Source of the DNA: Notospermus geniculatus
Lineage: Eukaryota; Nemertea; Pilidiophora; Heteronemertea; Lineidae
Direction: 5' to 3'
Assembly: GCA_002633025.1 (NCBI GenBank)
Contig: NMRB01001463.1
Coordinates: 116,754-180,753 of the forward strand
Length of the DNA stretch: 64,000 nucleotides
Numbering within the stretch: the stretch's first letter is position 1; every line of letters begins with the position of its first letter. Of this stretch, positions 31,901-42,686 are shown one piece after another. The notes beneath the pieces were generated by a model that made no database searches, was not told the origin of the DNA, and worked only from the letters and a program-made list of their open reading frames with translations. Position numbers and translations under genes: made by a program.

Positions 31901-33561
31901 CGTTGCAGGCTATGCAAGACAATGCTATCCAGTCCAGAACACAGATGAGATTGAACGCGGAGATACAGGAGCAGACGCAGAAGCTGGCTGAGTTTAAATT
32001 AAACCGTGAGAAGGCCAGGACAGAACTGAGTAAGTCTAGAGTATTTGTACATGTATTTGATTTTTCCGTCGGGGCCAAAGCCATAGCATTATTTGCTACG
32101 GTAAGTACGGAAGAGGCCATCTCAAGCTACTCATGTTCCTCACTTGGATGGGGTCTTTTACTTGCCCCTTGCAAAGACACAAGGTTCAAGGCACCACGGC
32201 TTACTGTCACATGTGACGGATGTGAAGAGCCAGAGATGATTAATCCCATATGGCCCGGGCTGGATTCGAACCTGGGACCTGCCACTTGCTAAGCAGACGT
32301 GATAACCACTCGGCTATCACGGCTCCTCAGTAAGTCTAGAGTNTGCAAAATATGGTATATTTATTTCAAAAACTCGTTTGGAGTGCTGAGAGCCTACTTC
32401 AGGAGTAGGGTCCTCCTAGATTATTACCTCCTGGCTACGGTAAGTACGGAAGAGGCCATCTCAAGCTACTCATGTTCCTCACTTGGATGGGGTCTTTTAC
32501 TTGCCCCTTGCAAAGACACAAGGTTCAAGGCACCATGGCTTACTGTCACATGTGACGGATCTGAAGAGCCAGAGATGATTAATCCCATATGGCCCGGACT
32601 GGATTCGAACCCAGGACTTGCCACTTGCTAAGCAGACGTGATAACCACTTGGCTATCACGGCTCCTCAGTAAGTCTAGAGTCTGCTGTCCCTCCTATTGT
32701 AAATGCTTGTTTTATTTCAGGACAAACATCTGAAAAGAACAAAATGGAACATGAACATAAAGTGCAGGCTTTGAAACAGGAGCACAACCTGAACTTGAAG
32801 ATGAAAGAAAGTGAAGCTGAGTTAGAGAGAGAGGCCATGGACAGCCAGGCAGAGTTAGGTAAGATTTGGCTTATGTTCTTTATTCAGATTGAAGGGTCGG
32901 AGCGGTGGTCGTATTACGTGTGCCGGTCACTCATCCATGTTCTGACACGCTGTACGTTGCTTAACTTCTAGGCCACAAAGGAAATCCTCCATGGCTGGTG
33001 GGTTAAGCCGTGCCGTATTGTAGCTGCAAGGGGTTCAATCCATCTCCCCCTTCGGGCAGAGATTGTTCTCGAACCATTTAGCGCCACTCTGCGTCTCAGT
33101 GCTGAACTACACTTTCCAGGTTCAACTGGGAAGGTCTGCCAGATGTATTATATGCAGTCAGCCATCACGTACTGACCGTGCTGTACGTTGGTTAACTTCT
33201 AGCTGTGAGGCCAACGTGCCAACCGCTAGGCCATAAAGGAAATCCTCCATGGCCGGCGGGTTAAGCCGTGCCATATAGTAGATGCAAGGGGTTCAATCAG
33301 GGCTGTATTTAGCTTTTTGGCCCTGGTTCTTTGGTTGGNCGCCCCCGCTAAATACGGCCCTGTCAATGCAGTGCTGTGATTACGATTGTTGCCTGTTTCT
33401 GATCGGTACGTTTCTGTTCTTCAGAGCGTAAACGTCAGGATGCTGCAGTTGAGGCCGATGACCTTCAGAGTATTAAGGGACTCGGTGTTGATGTGACGAA
33501 ATACCTCTGTAACCAGATGCCTCCGCCAGTCTCCGAGGAGATACGGATCGCGAAGAAATGA
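28493..33561 (+). CDS. Vault-repeat/SPFH (MVP shoulder-like) coiled-coil protein, 390 residues
   Basis: Exons: 29490-29576 (or 28493-28579), 30039-30313 (or 28718-28992), 30711-30906, 31081-31118, 31644-31824, 31909-32029, 32721-32858, 33425-33561. They sum to 391 codons including the stop, with all phases consistent. Residues 1-130 look like three repeats of about 40 residues (EGEQALVFNHLGEGRLIKGP, LVIKNKDGVVCHMPGPCQVF, MIVVYKKMKESVARRIVQGP), as in major vault protein repeats. About 135-270 (DDTMITVKLMLFFELKDI, ADVIAFVGKLTLEEFLANT, LLQRVERIGYVVNKVVYRG) resembles an SPFH/MVP shoulder domain. The rest is a long charged helix (EIQEQTQKLAEFKLNREKAR, NLKMKESEAELEREAMDSQ) ending near KGLGVDVTKYLCNQMPPP. 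Function unknown; a role in oligomeric rings or membrane scaffolds would be inference. It is much shorter than MVP. Confidence 0.7.
29622..29935 (-). mobile_element. tRNA-derived SINE, family 1, with 11-bp target duplication
   Basis: Flanked by exact TTCTTCCTGTT (29611-29621 and 29936-29946). The upstream duplicate has the empty site (CATTTCTTGCTGTTGCATCTG-like, at about 28613). On the minus strand there is an A-box-like TAGCCTAGTGGTTATC and B-box GGTTCGAATCC. The tail is an AAATAC repeat. Confidence 0.9.
32043..32328 (-). mobile_element. SINE family 1 inserted at a splice donor
   Basis: A 14-bp duplication AGTAAGTCTAGAGT flanks the element (32029-32042 and 32329-32342). Because the duplicated target includes the exon 6 donor GTAAGT, the insertion copied the 5' splice site. 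Confidence 0.85.
32436..32667 (-). mobile_element. Second copy of the same intronic SINE, after an N
   Basis: It begins at GGTAAGTACGGAAGAGGCCA and ends with the same GGCTCCTC|AGTAAGTCTAGAGT junction (32668-32681). It follows the N at 32343 and is nearly identical to 32043-32328, so a collapsed or duplicated haplotype is likely. Confidence 0.7.
32885..33300 (-). mobile_element. 5S-derived SINE copies (reverse)
   Basis: The minus strand contains GAAGTTAAGCAACGTACAGC and ACATGGATGAGTGACCGGCA, resembling 5S rRNA box C sequence. The flank GGCCACAAAGGAAATCCTCC occurs twice (32972 and about 33230). An N at 33339 follows. Confidence 0.55.
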
Positions 33562-34342
33562 TGGTGTTACGAGATGTTACAGAATCTGTAGATTCCCAAA
33601 ACGGTGCATGTTGAGATGATGCTGAGCTGTCAGAGTGGTGAAGTGCAAACATACATACCTGTCACATCTGAAGTTTTGGGTTCAATCCAGTCATACTCAT
33701 TCTTCATGTGGAAGGAGAGGGCAACTCATCGAGAGTGCAGGTTTTCCCGGGCACTCTGGTTTCCCCCTACTGTGGCTTAATTAGGCCAATATTGTCTGTA
33801 GAACCAACTATGAATTGGTAGCAGTTTTCGGCTCTTGATTTAACACTTAGGGTGACATTGACGGATTTTAGACAGAAATATTTTCTGCTTGTATGTTCTT
33901 GACCTCAGTTTTTCATCCCTGGGGGTGTTCATGACATGGCATAGATAATGACCAATTCTATCAGTGTTTTTCGATTTCGTTACCCCTGGTGGTTGTAATA
34001 TTTTAACCCCCGTGTCCGATCCAGTTTTCTTATGATATAGTAATAGTTTATGGCATATTTTATAACATTCATTATTGGCTCGTCATTTTCTTCTTCTTGT
34101 TGGTTTTGTTACAATATGTTGTAATTATTTATTCTGATATTTAAACTCCAACATTTTTGGGTACAGAACAAAATATCGAAGTGGAAGCAGAATGATTCTG
34201 TTGATATTGGGGTTGTTCGCTAAGTAGGCCTATACTGAAGAAGTAGGCCTACTGCGTAGAACTTCTCCAATGAGGCTTACAACCACGATAATGGCATTTC
34301 CATGGTTGTTGCAATTAGGTTTTCACAGACCTGGGTCAATAA

Positions 34343-34540
34343 TTGTGACCTGTGCCAGCAAAATGAGTCGGAATGCGCCGGAAAGAAGACTCAACATGAC
34401 TCCAATCCAGAGAACAACTCTAGAAATTGACAGAGTCAAATTTCACAATGGGCAGACAATACTGAAATCAACAATCCGTTGGTGCACTTTGGGTCTTCTT
34501 CTCTGCACATTCTCACTCATTTTGCTGGCATGGGTCACAG
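34343..34540. mobile_element. TTGTGACC-type MITE, copy 1
   Basis: TTGTGACCTGTGCCAGCAAA is mirrored by TTTTGCTGGCATGGGTCACA. It belongs with 38257-38465 and 43869-44072. A 103-codon frame spans it and is rejected as a gene. Confidence 0.7.
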
Positions 34541-34948
34541 TTGTCCATCCTCGAAACCCATTTGGATTGGCTATGTCATAAGACTACACCATGAGTAGTA
34601 GGAGGGTGCAGCAATGTCACACCCCTCAGTAGTCAAGATTTTGAGGTCTACAGTCTACCAGTACCTCTTGATCTGCAGTGAGGCGAGGATTGGTTGGCCT
34701 ACCTCATGTTTTACGCCGTTTGTGTTCATAAAATTCCATGACGCTTAAATGCAACCGATGTCAGACAACTGACCGTTCTGAAAGGAAGGAATTAATATCT
34801 AGGCCTACTGTGTGCACAAATTGAAGTGACACTTCTAATTCTGCAATGCACAATGTGTTTTCCTTCTGCATTTGAAATGTATTCTCTAAAATCTATTGGT
34901 TGCGAGTAATGCATGTCAACTCCTTTCTTTGCCAGTCAAAAATCAGTT

Positions 34949-35157
34949 AAAGGAGCACGGTATTGGATCTCAAATGTGTTATTTGACTGCCGACTTAGAG
35001 GGAGCCACCTAGTGGTAGTAAGACGAACTACAAAAATGCATTACAAAATGTACGTTTTAAGTCTGGTCAGTTCGCCGACAACGTAGTAAGTCCCTGGGTT
35101 GGAGAGTGGCGCGGTGGCGCTGGCTGTCGAGAAAAAGTGGCAATACCGTGGTCCTTT
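34949..35157 (+). mobile_element. TIR element, family G copy 2
   Basis: AAAGGAGCACGGTATTGGAT and GTGGCAATACCGTGGTCCTTT-like ends are present. It is the reverse of 25754-25970. Confidence 0.75.
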
Positions 35158-35469
35158 AAGTACGAAATAACCAGGTGTGTAAAGGGCATTTAATATTCAC
35201 CTCTTAAATATTCAATCTTTCATCTAGTCATTTTGATGAACTGCACGTACCCAAACATTTTATCTTCATTCTGTATTAATGTCTTCTTGTTGTAGATGTT
35301 ACACTATATTAAGTGTGTGCAGAAGGTGCTGTGTTCAAACATGGGTACTTTATACTTAATCTCGACGTGATTATAAATTTTGCACTATTCTTGGTGTTTA
35401 ACACAAACCTGTCCCCTACACACCTCTCTGAAGAAGTACCAGCTCGGCTAGTTTTCTGAATTCCCGTTG

Positions 35470-36400
35470 CTTTTTAGCTCAGCTGACCAAAGGTCAGCGG
35501 AGCTAGTCATATGTATACTGAGTGGCGTCCGTCTGTGTGTCTGTGTGTCGTCCGTTAAACTGGCACGTTTCGCAACCGCAAGGCCCAGGGTCATGAAAGT
35601 TGGTGGAGAGGTAGGCCCTAGGGAGGACTCGAAACAGAACCAAAAATTTTTGCGATTTGACCTACATTCTGCTCTGCAGGGGGCATTTTCCGTAAAATAA
35701 AAAATCCAAATAACCCAGTCTAGAGAAAATACATCAAACTGTAATTGATAGGTTGCATAGCTTAATTATTTCTTCACATTCTGTGGGGGTAAATTTTTCA
35801 ATGTTTGTCCACCAGGGGGCACAATCTGCAGAAATATGAAACAAGGGTATTTGAATTTCCCGCTTGATGATGTCACCATTTATGCTGTCTGTGGAGTCAA
35901 ACTACTTCCTGGAGCTGTGGGCTTGTGCTGACTTCATGGAAAGCAAGAATAGCCTTTATGCACTGCTGATGATGTCACCATTTTATGCTGTCTGTGGGCT
36001 TGTGCTGACTAAAGTAAAAGCAAGAACAGCCTTTCTACACAGCTCACCATGCTTTATGTGATATCATCAACAGTAGCAGCTCCAACTTCCAATGGCAATA
36101 TGGCCAACTGGTGACCGTCTTGGACTTTGACTTTGTGCTCTGCTCCATAACTTGAGAATGGCTTGGTCATTCATTCAGCTTCATATTGCCATGCATAGTG
36201 TCATTTGTGTCAGATCATGCATCCTATCGATTTTGGTTGTGCTCCAACATAACTTCCAGTAGGCCTGTGTCGCTGTGACTGCCAGGTGGCGATCCGATGG
36301 TGCATTCTTTCCATAACTTGAGAACTGCTTCCATCAATAACTTCATATGTCAGCTGAGCGCATCGCCCATGGGCGACTTGTTCCCTGACAAGTAAACAGG
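35470..36400 (+). repeat. Probable dispersed repeat with AGCTCAGCTGACC ends
   Basis: It starts AGCTCAGCTGACCAAAGGTC followed by AGCGGAGCTAGTCATATG and ends near CATATGTCAGCTGAGCGCAT. In between are TGTCTG-rich and internally repeated stretches (GATGATGTCACCATTTATGC twice). I cannot name the family. Confidence 0.45.
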
Positions 36401-37326
36401 TCAGTTCGGGAACTTGTTCTAGAGGTTACAGCTGCTAGTGCTACCCCCTTTGTAGTGCCTTGTAAAAAACAACAAAATTGTAAAGTGAAAATGCTAGGCA
36501 TTGGAAAAAAAACTTCTTTTATCCACTATTTGAATAATGAACAAACAGGGATTTTGTAAAAGGCCTCCATCTGTCATATTTTGTAATAATTTCTTCTTTC
36601 GCTATCTTCGCAATTTTATCAGCTATATCACTCCTGTGTCTTACGCAATCACGTGCCTCAGTGTCGCCCCCTATTTGTCTGTGTTAGCATAAACTTGGAT
36701 GTATAGTCATTCTCATGCTTTTACACAGTTTGTATTACTATTTGCTCTATGGACCTTCCTCTGTGCCATGCCTTGTGTAAGTAACAAATATTTATACTTT
36801 AAAGGAAATTAAGACTTAATTCTTTCTTTTCTCGTCTAATCCTTCAGGCAGTCTCCTGTCTGTCTGTTCAGTCAATTTTGCAGTACCGTAACTACTTTGT
36901 TTGCAGGTAACAGTGGGCAAGGGTAACTTTCACCATATCAGACCAACTGTATCTTAAGTTCTTCAAAGATCTTTCACAGACACAAAAGAAAATGACCCCG
37001 ATTTATGATAATAATAATATATTAGAATTGCAGCTTCGTACACAAAGATTTAACAAGTAATTGCACCATGATGGAGAACAGTACCAATATTTGAAGAATT
37101 CCTGGAACTGAATTTTACAATGTCATCCATTTGACCTTCTGAGCCAATACTTCACTCCAGTTTCTCCTGAATTGGAAAGTACTGAATGACAACATAAAAT
37201 GGTGTCAAATGCATCATTTAAGTTCTCTGAAAAACAAGTTCTCCTGGTAGAGGTGTCAGAAGGGTGGTGCCCGTATGAATTTTGTGATTTTCCAAAAAGT
37301 CCATGGCTACAAAATAGATCTAAGTC

Positions 37327-40300
37327 CTAATTACTAGCTCCAGCTTCTTTATGATGTACTAAGCCTTTAGCAATTAAATCTGGAATCTCGACTGCTAACC
37401 ATGGTCCCAACTGAAAAGAGAAGAGAAATACATGTACATGTATAAGAGAAAAGGCCAAGGTACCGATACTTGTTGAAAGAATTTATAAGACTTAGGCCCA
37501 ACACAGCTGTTTTTCACGCTTGTGTTTTGAGATTTGACATGCAGGGACTGGGTCCAAAAGGCAAAGTGTGATACTTAACTTTTGTGTTGAACAAAGGATA
37601 AGTGTCACACTTGGACATACCGGTAAGTAGTTTTATGAATATGGGCCTGAGGTCTGGAATACTCACTCCTAAAGCCATAGCATGTGCTATTCCAAACTTA
37701 GGTACATTCCGAGCCCAGAGTGGCTTAAAGTGGTCAGTTAAACAGATCTTGCCTCCCCGGTACATTTTTGCTGTTTTCCCATCGAGCTCTGGTATGGCGA
37801 TCTCTGGTGCTGTCGTGGGGTAGGTCACTGGGATCTGAAGGAATAATGGTAGAGTGATCAAGAGTAACTTCAATTTCACATTTAGTGCCTTCAATAGGGC
37901 CGTTTAGACGACAGGCAAAAATCCACATGCGATCCGATCGAATCCGATTGTGGTTCAAAACTCTTGCGTGTAAACGCTACCCAATGCGGTCCAATGTGGA
38001 TTTAAAATGGTCCCAAATCCACATTGGACCGCATTGGACCACATTCAAATCTCGTCCAAACGCAAATGAGACCCGATGCGGGTCGATCGGATCCAATCGG
38101 ATTGAATCTGAATGTGATTTTTTGCCTGTCGTCTATAAAACTGCCCTAGTGGAACCTTTTTCATGCTTTATAAAGGACACCATTGGCACTGAGAACTGCA
38201 GGTGTCCACCTTGGAGTCATGTCTGCAAAAGTCCATCCACACTATTTTTAGCTCATTTGTGACTCTCCACCACCAAACCCAGTCGGGAGTCACTCTGAGG
38301 TTGGCTGCTTGGGACAGAATTAACTGTCAATTTCAGTATTGTCTGTCTATTGTGAAGTCTGAGTGATTCTATTTCTGTCTTTATCTCCTGGTGTCATGTC
38401 AGTACGTTTTGGCTCATTTTCTGACTGAGCGCCTTCTGACTGGTTTTGTGGTGGAGGGTCACATTTCCCTTTCCACCACTTTATCCATACAAAGAAAACA
38501 GGCTGATTGAAACTTACATCAAATTCTACGTCGAATTCATACTTGAGTAACTCATGAATGTACCAGCATTTCCCAAACCACCGTGTGCCCTTTTCATTAG
38601 TCTCCAGCCGGAACCAATCATTGTCTGCCTCTTTGTTGTTCTTCACATACTGGAATTGAAATGGATTGTCAAGTAAAGTTTAGTGCAGACCATTCAGTCA
38701 GGCCTAGTTGCTAGGCCTAGTCACAGTGTGTGTTACTGTTGAACATGGCCTTTAGGAATAGGATATAGGACTAAGTACGTAGACCCAGGACTATCTACTG
38801 CACTCCGTCAGTTCAGTTCAGCGGTGAGTACCCTACGACTATTTAAGGCTTATGGGAAGTAAACACACTGAGTCACAGCCATGAAAAGTGAGTGTCAAGT
38901 TTTCATGTTTACAGATCCCTGGTACAAAATTTACTCCTCCCACCTTGATTTATGTTTAATAGGGACCCTCAATATCAATCAGTATCGACTGTTACGCAAC
39001 CCTCTTTTGTTTTACAGCAAGAAACTCAGTTTCAAAAAGTTGTAACAGGAAAAGTCATTTTCTTGAACGGGCAATAAAGTTATTACATTCAAACAAACAT
39101 ATAAAGTAAGGTTACATACCTGCCGAGGGCAACATTTTGAGATATTGCTAAATTTGTCGACCAAAGATAGACTTTGGAGTGATTTTGTAAAATGTATCCA
39201 AAATGGTGCACAAAGCAGAGGTTCCAGAAGATCCACTTTCTAGCTCACTATGAATGTACAGAGGCCTATGTGTTAGGCTCCTAGGCCTAGGCCTTTGCAT
39301 AGCAAGATGTATGAGCCTAGGTGAGATAATGTTCTTTGAATTTGTTGCATCATATTTTTAAAGTTCCCAGTGATGAGGTAACATAGGTTTGCATGAATGA
39401 AACTCATGAACCTCTGAATTTGTTGCATCATTATTGATTTGGTGACTTGGCCAGTGACTCAGAGCAATTCTAAAGGCCCATTATTAGCAGATTAGGTAAG
39501 CGGTTCTTGCCTTTCTCCAGGAGAATATGACCTGGAACCCCTCTTTGATGTCCAAAATTAGGCCTCTTTGCGTCAAGTGAGTTTACTTCGCTTAAGCCTT
39601 AAGTTATTTAACTTGTATTCCTCATTCCTGCCCCCTTCTATCAGGCTCAGACTCGGAGAGAGCTCTCAGTTTCAGCAGTCAGCATAGTCGGTCAGGAAGT
39701 AGAAGCCTAGTTCATACTTGACGCAAGACCATCGGCGTTCAACGCGCGATCAAATCTGGATGCTGACTTGCGAAATTGATTGACAGACCGACAGTCCAGC
39801 ATACTTGCATGACTTGAGCGATGGCGACCCGTTATGAAATGACTCAAGTAATTACAGCGTCGCGATCGGACGCAGACCAAATCACACGATGGGGCAGGCG
39901 TCGAACGCAACGCAAGATCACGCGTCGGTCGCCAGCAATGCCGATGGATTGGATGGTCGTGTGTCAAGTAGGAACTAGGCCTAGGCTCAACACAGGCCTA
40001 GCTGGCGCGGCCGATACACTGACTGCACTGACTGTCACTCCACTGTGTCTGTGACTGTGGTGGGGGCACTCAACTCATGCACTGCCACTGCACTGGTGCC
40101 AGTGGTGGTGTGGGGTGGACGACAGACCCCGACAAAAAAAATCACCATATTTTGGCTTGTAACTTCGTAACCACACAACCGATCACAACGAAATTTTACC
40201 GTGATCAAGGTATTTAGTTCTTCTTTCAATCTAGCTACCCAGAGGTCATCATCTCTGGGCCCCGCCTTTGTTTTTAGCAAAGGAATCTGGGCAAGAGTCT

Positions 40301-40331
40301 TTTTCGTGGCTTCGTCCACCATGTCCACCAT
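37327..40331 (-). CDS. UFC1: UFM1-conjugating enzyme 1 (E2 of UFMylation)
   Basis: Four exons on the minus strand: 40331-40200, 38649-38518, 37834-37667, 37410-37327, giving 171 residues (human about 167). The protein accepts UFM1 from UBA5 as a thioester and passes it on with the UFL1 ligase, acting at ER ribosomes. Signatures are [60 protein letters not shown]-type [17 protein letters not shown], and the catalytic-cysteine segment [18 protein letters not shown], ending [16 protein letters not shown]. Start choice: ATG at 40331 has A at -3 and G at +4. A second ATG at 40322 aligns exactly with the family MxDEAT start. An in-frame upstream ATG at 40379 would add 16 residues and is less likely. 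Confidence 0.96.
37896..38147. mobile_element. MITE in a UFC1 intron, family I
   Basis: AGGGCCGTTTAGACGACAGG followed by CAAAAA is mirrored by TTTTTTGCCTGTCGTCTATA followed by AAACTGCCCT. The interior is a palindrome built on CCAATGTGGATTT. Confidence 0.8.
38257..38465. mobile_element. TTGTGACC-type MITE, copy 2, in a UFC1 intron
   Basis: TTGTGACTCTCCACCACCAA and TTTTGTGGTGGAGGGTCACA are inverted. It ends about 50 bp from the UFC1 exon 2 donor (38518). Confidence 0.7.
39710..39975. mobile_element. MITE with TA target duplication, family J
   Basis: GTTCATACTTGACGCAAGAC and GTGTCAAGTAGGAAC are inverted ends flanked by TA (39708-39709 and 39976-39977). It lies in the first UFC1 intron. Confidence 0.75.
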
Positions 40332-42686
40332 GTTTGTTTCGGAATACAGAGCTAGCCGACATCCGCCAGCCAGCCGCACGTTCGTAATTCTTGCACCGTA
40401 AGGTGGTGGCGCTTGGCGGATGGTTTTGTAACTAAAACGATATACAGCATGTCCCTGAAATGTGTCATTAATGAATTGCTTTTGATAAGTTAGTTTTCAT
40501 ATATAGCATTCTTGATCATTAGATTATCATTGGAAGTTTTATTATGAGAGTTCATTTACTTGAAATTACCCAAAATTTGATACGACTAGCTCAGAGTTTT
40601 TCAGTTTTATCAAACTAAGGGAAGTTAGCATACCGGCGCGGAGCAGAGGCCGAGCCCAGTTCCAACTCGGTTGCATGAACACTTACAGTCTCGTTCCAAT
40701 CGTCGTTAGTTCCGTTCTGCATTTTATGGAGATATGTGGCGCTGTGAGGAGTTTGGAACACTTAGGCCTACTCTACTTCGGAACAGAAAAAGAGAACGAA
40801 TGTTTATTATTCTAGCGTTTATTGCAACTGACATTGCAATCAATACATGTGATCTCTATGAATGATTTCAAACAATATAAATATCTGACATTCACCGGAC
40901 AAGGTAGGAGAAAACCAGTGACCTACTCCATTTTACAATACAAGGTTTCCAAGATGTTACAGGCCTACGTACTTACTTTGATTGTAGGACATTTTGATTC
41001 AATTACATCATAGGGTAATGGCAAAATAAGGCCTATGTCATCCATTCTGAACAAAGATTGAAAAGTGCAAAATAACTTTCCCTGTCACAACATGCACGTG
41101 TCCACTGGCACATTTACTCTAGATACATCTCTATGGAAATCATGATTTAATAACATATCTTATATTAATTTGTCCCTATTCTGAAATCAGGCCTCCCACC
41201 AGCTTCCAAGCAAATTATTGTAGGAATTATAGGAACAATTTGCCAAAATTATAGGGAAAATATAGGAATTTTAACATGAAGATACGAGTATACTGATCTT
41301 ATAATCTCCCTTCCTCAGTTGACTGATCATTCAGTTTCTTCAATTTCTTGATGCATGCCTGTACTGGGGCTCTAAGAAAATTCGTACCCAGATAATTCGA
41401 CCCCAAAAAATGAGTCGGGAAAACTCCTTCCGGAGGAAAATTTGTCCCAACAGGCGCAGATCCAGGATTTTTGGCAGACGGGGGTCAGGGCCGCCGAGGG
41501 CAGTTGTTGCAGGCAGGTGCCGAAGATGCCTGCGCCAACGGGGGCCTCCCCCAGAAAATTTTGAAATCTGGAAGGCCGTAGATGCGATTTCCTGGCATCT
41601 CAGTATCAAAATAGAAGCTGTATTCTTGCGTTTTTTTTGCTTATTGTCGCAGATTATTGAGAAAAAAAATTGGTGGTGGCGAGCAGGCCCCCTCTGGATC
41701 CGCGCCTGCTCAAAGGAAAAGAGAAAGAAGACAACACATTACAAAGGGGGACAGCTGTTTAACCCCGCCCCTCTCAGAGAAATCAATTTAAAGTAGTTAA
41801 AAGGCTAAAATACACTTGTTCACTTTTGGACCGACTGGAAATATAGGAATTATAGGACAAAATTGAAGAAATATAGGAATTATAGGAATATAGGAATTAT
41901 AGGAACAAAATCTTAAAAATATAGGAAATATAGGAATTATAGGAACAGTGGGAGGCCTGTGAAATACACCTAACTAGAGTATAATATGTGACATACAATG
42001 AACCTTAAGGTCAGTTAATTAAGGGGTGAGATCTGAGCTGTGCTGTTCCCAAAACAAAAATGAAAATCAATCCAATTTCTTGTCATGAAATAAAGATATG
42101 TTTAAAGACCGTCAGCATCTTAAAAAGAGGTCTGATCTTTCTGTCTAATTCTACATCAAAAACTTAACAATCAACAAATCACAAAAGTCTGTGGTAAAAA
42201 CTGAGACTTGCAACTTGCAACTATGGCACATGTGTAAAATATCGAGCACTTTTTTATGCAATGCGGCAAGTTACACCTACTGGTTCCACATGACATAAGA
42301 GAATAGGCCTAGACAAAATTAAGAGGGGACAATTCACCAATTTTATGGCACTGCATAAGCAACTAAACACACCTGCACAACTGGCAGTTTCCGTATTCAT
42401 AAAGAAACCAAATTAATCATTCCAAAACTGACTGTTTTGTGAGACAATTCATGAAGCAATCAAAAATAAAATTCACTCGGCACAATACCTTACTGTCCAA
42501 GTCATTAAAATTCCTGGACAAAGCAAATCTCTTCACAAAAATCCTAAGTGGTCAGATTTTTCAGCCACTGAACAGCAAGCATGACTTGACTATAAACAGA
42601 CATATAAATACATCTGTATCTAGAAACTCTATCTAGAGTTCTACCAAATACTTCTATGCGAGCGGTTATGGAATATTTGGTGCCAC
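40332..42686. other. UFC1 upstream region and SDHC 3' flank
   Basis: UFC1 5' flank up to about 40700. A composite transposon lies at 41188-41959. No other gene is supported. Confidence 0.4.
41188..41959 (+). mobile_element. hAT-like element with tandem ATAGGAATT repeats and a nested MITE
   Basis: The ends CAGGCCTCCCAC and GTGGGAGGCCTG are perfect inverted repeats, with CTGAAATC / GTGAAATA outside them (six of eight bases equal, so a degraded 8-bp duplication). Both internal flanks are made of the repeated word TATAGGAATTATAGGAA. A second hAT-like MITE at 41452-41711 (ends AGGCGCAGATCCAGG and CTGGATCCGCGCC) is nested inside. Confidence 0.7.

Larger units (their letters stand above)
33562..37326. 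other. Intergenic region between the SPFH-like gene and UFC1
   Basis: It holds a TTGTGACC-type MITE (34343-34540), the family G element (34949-35157) and a repeat of about 900 bp (35470-36400). No coding exon is supported. Confidence 0.5.

Noticed and set aside
34270-34581. 103-codon plus-strand frame with a hydrophobic end
   Set aside because: It spans the TTGTGACC-type MITE (34343-34540), whose inverted ends explain both termini of the frame, and there is no splice context or family similarity.
41410-41796. 128-codon plus-strand frame
   Set aside because: It lies across the nested hAT MITE at 41452-41711 and reads through its termini.
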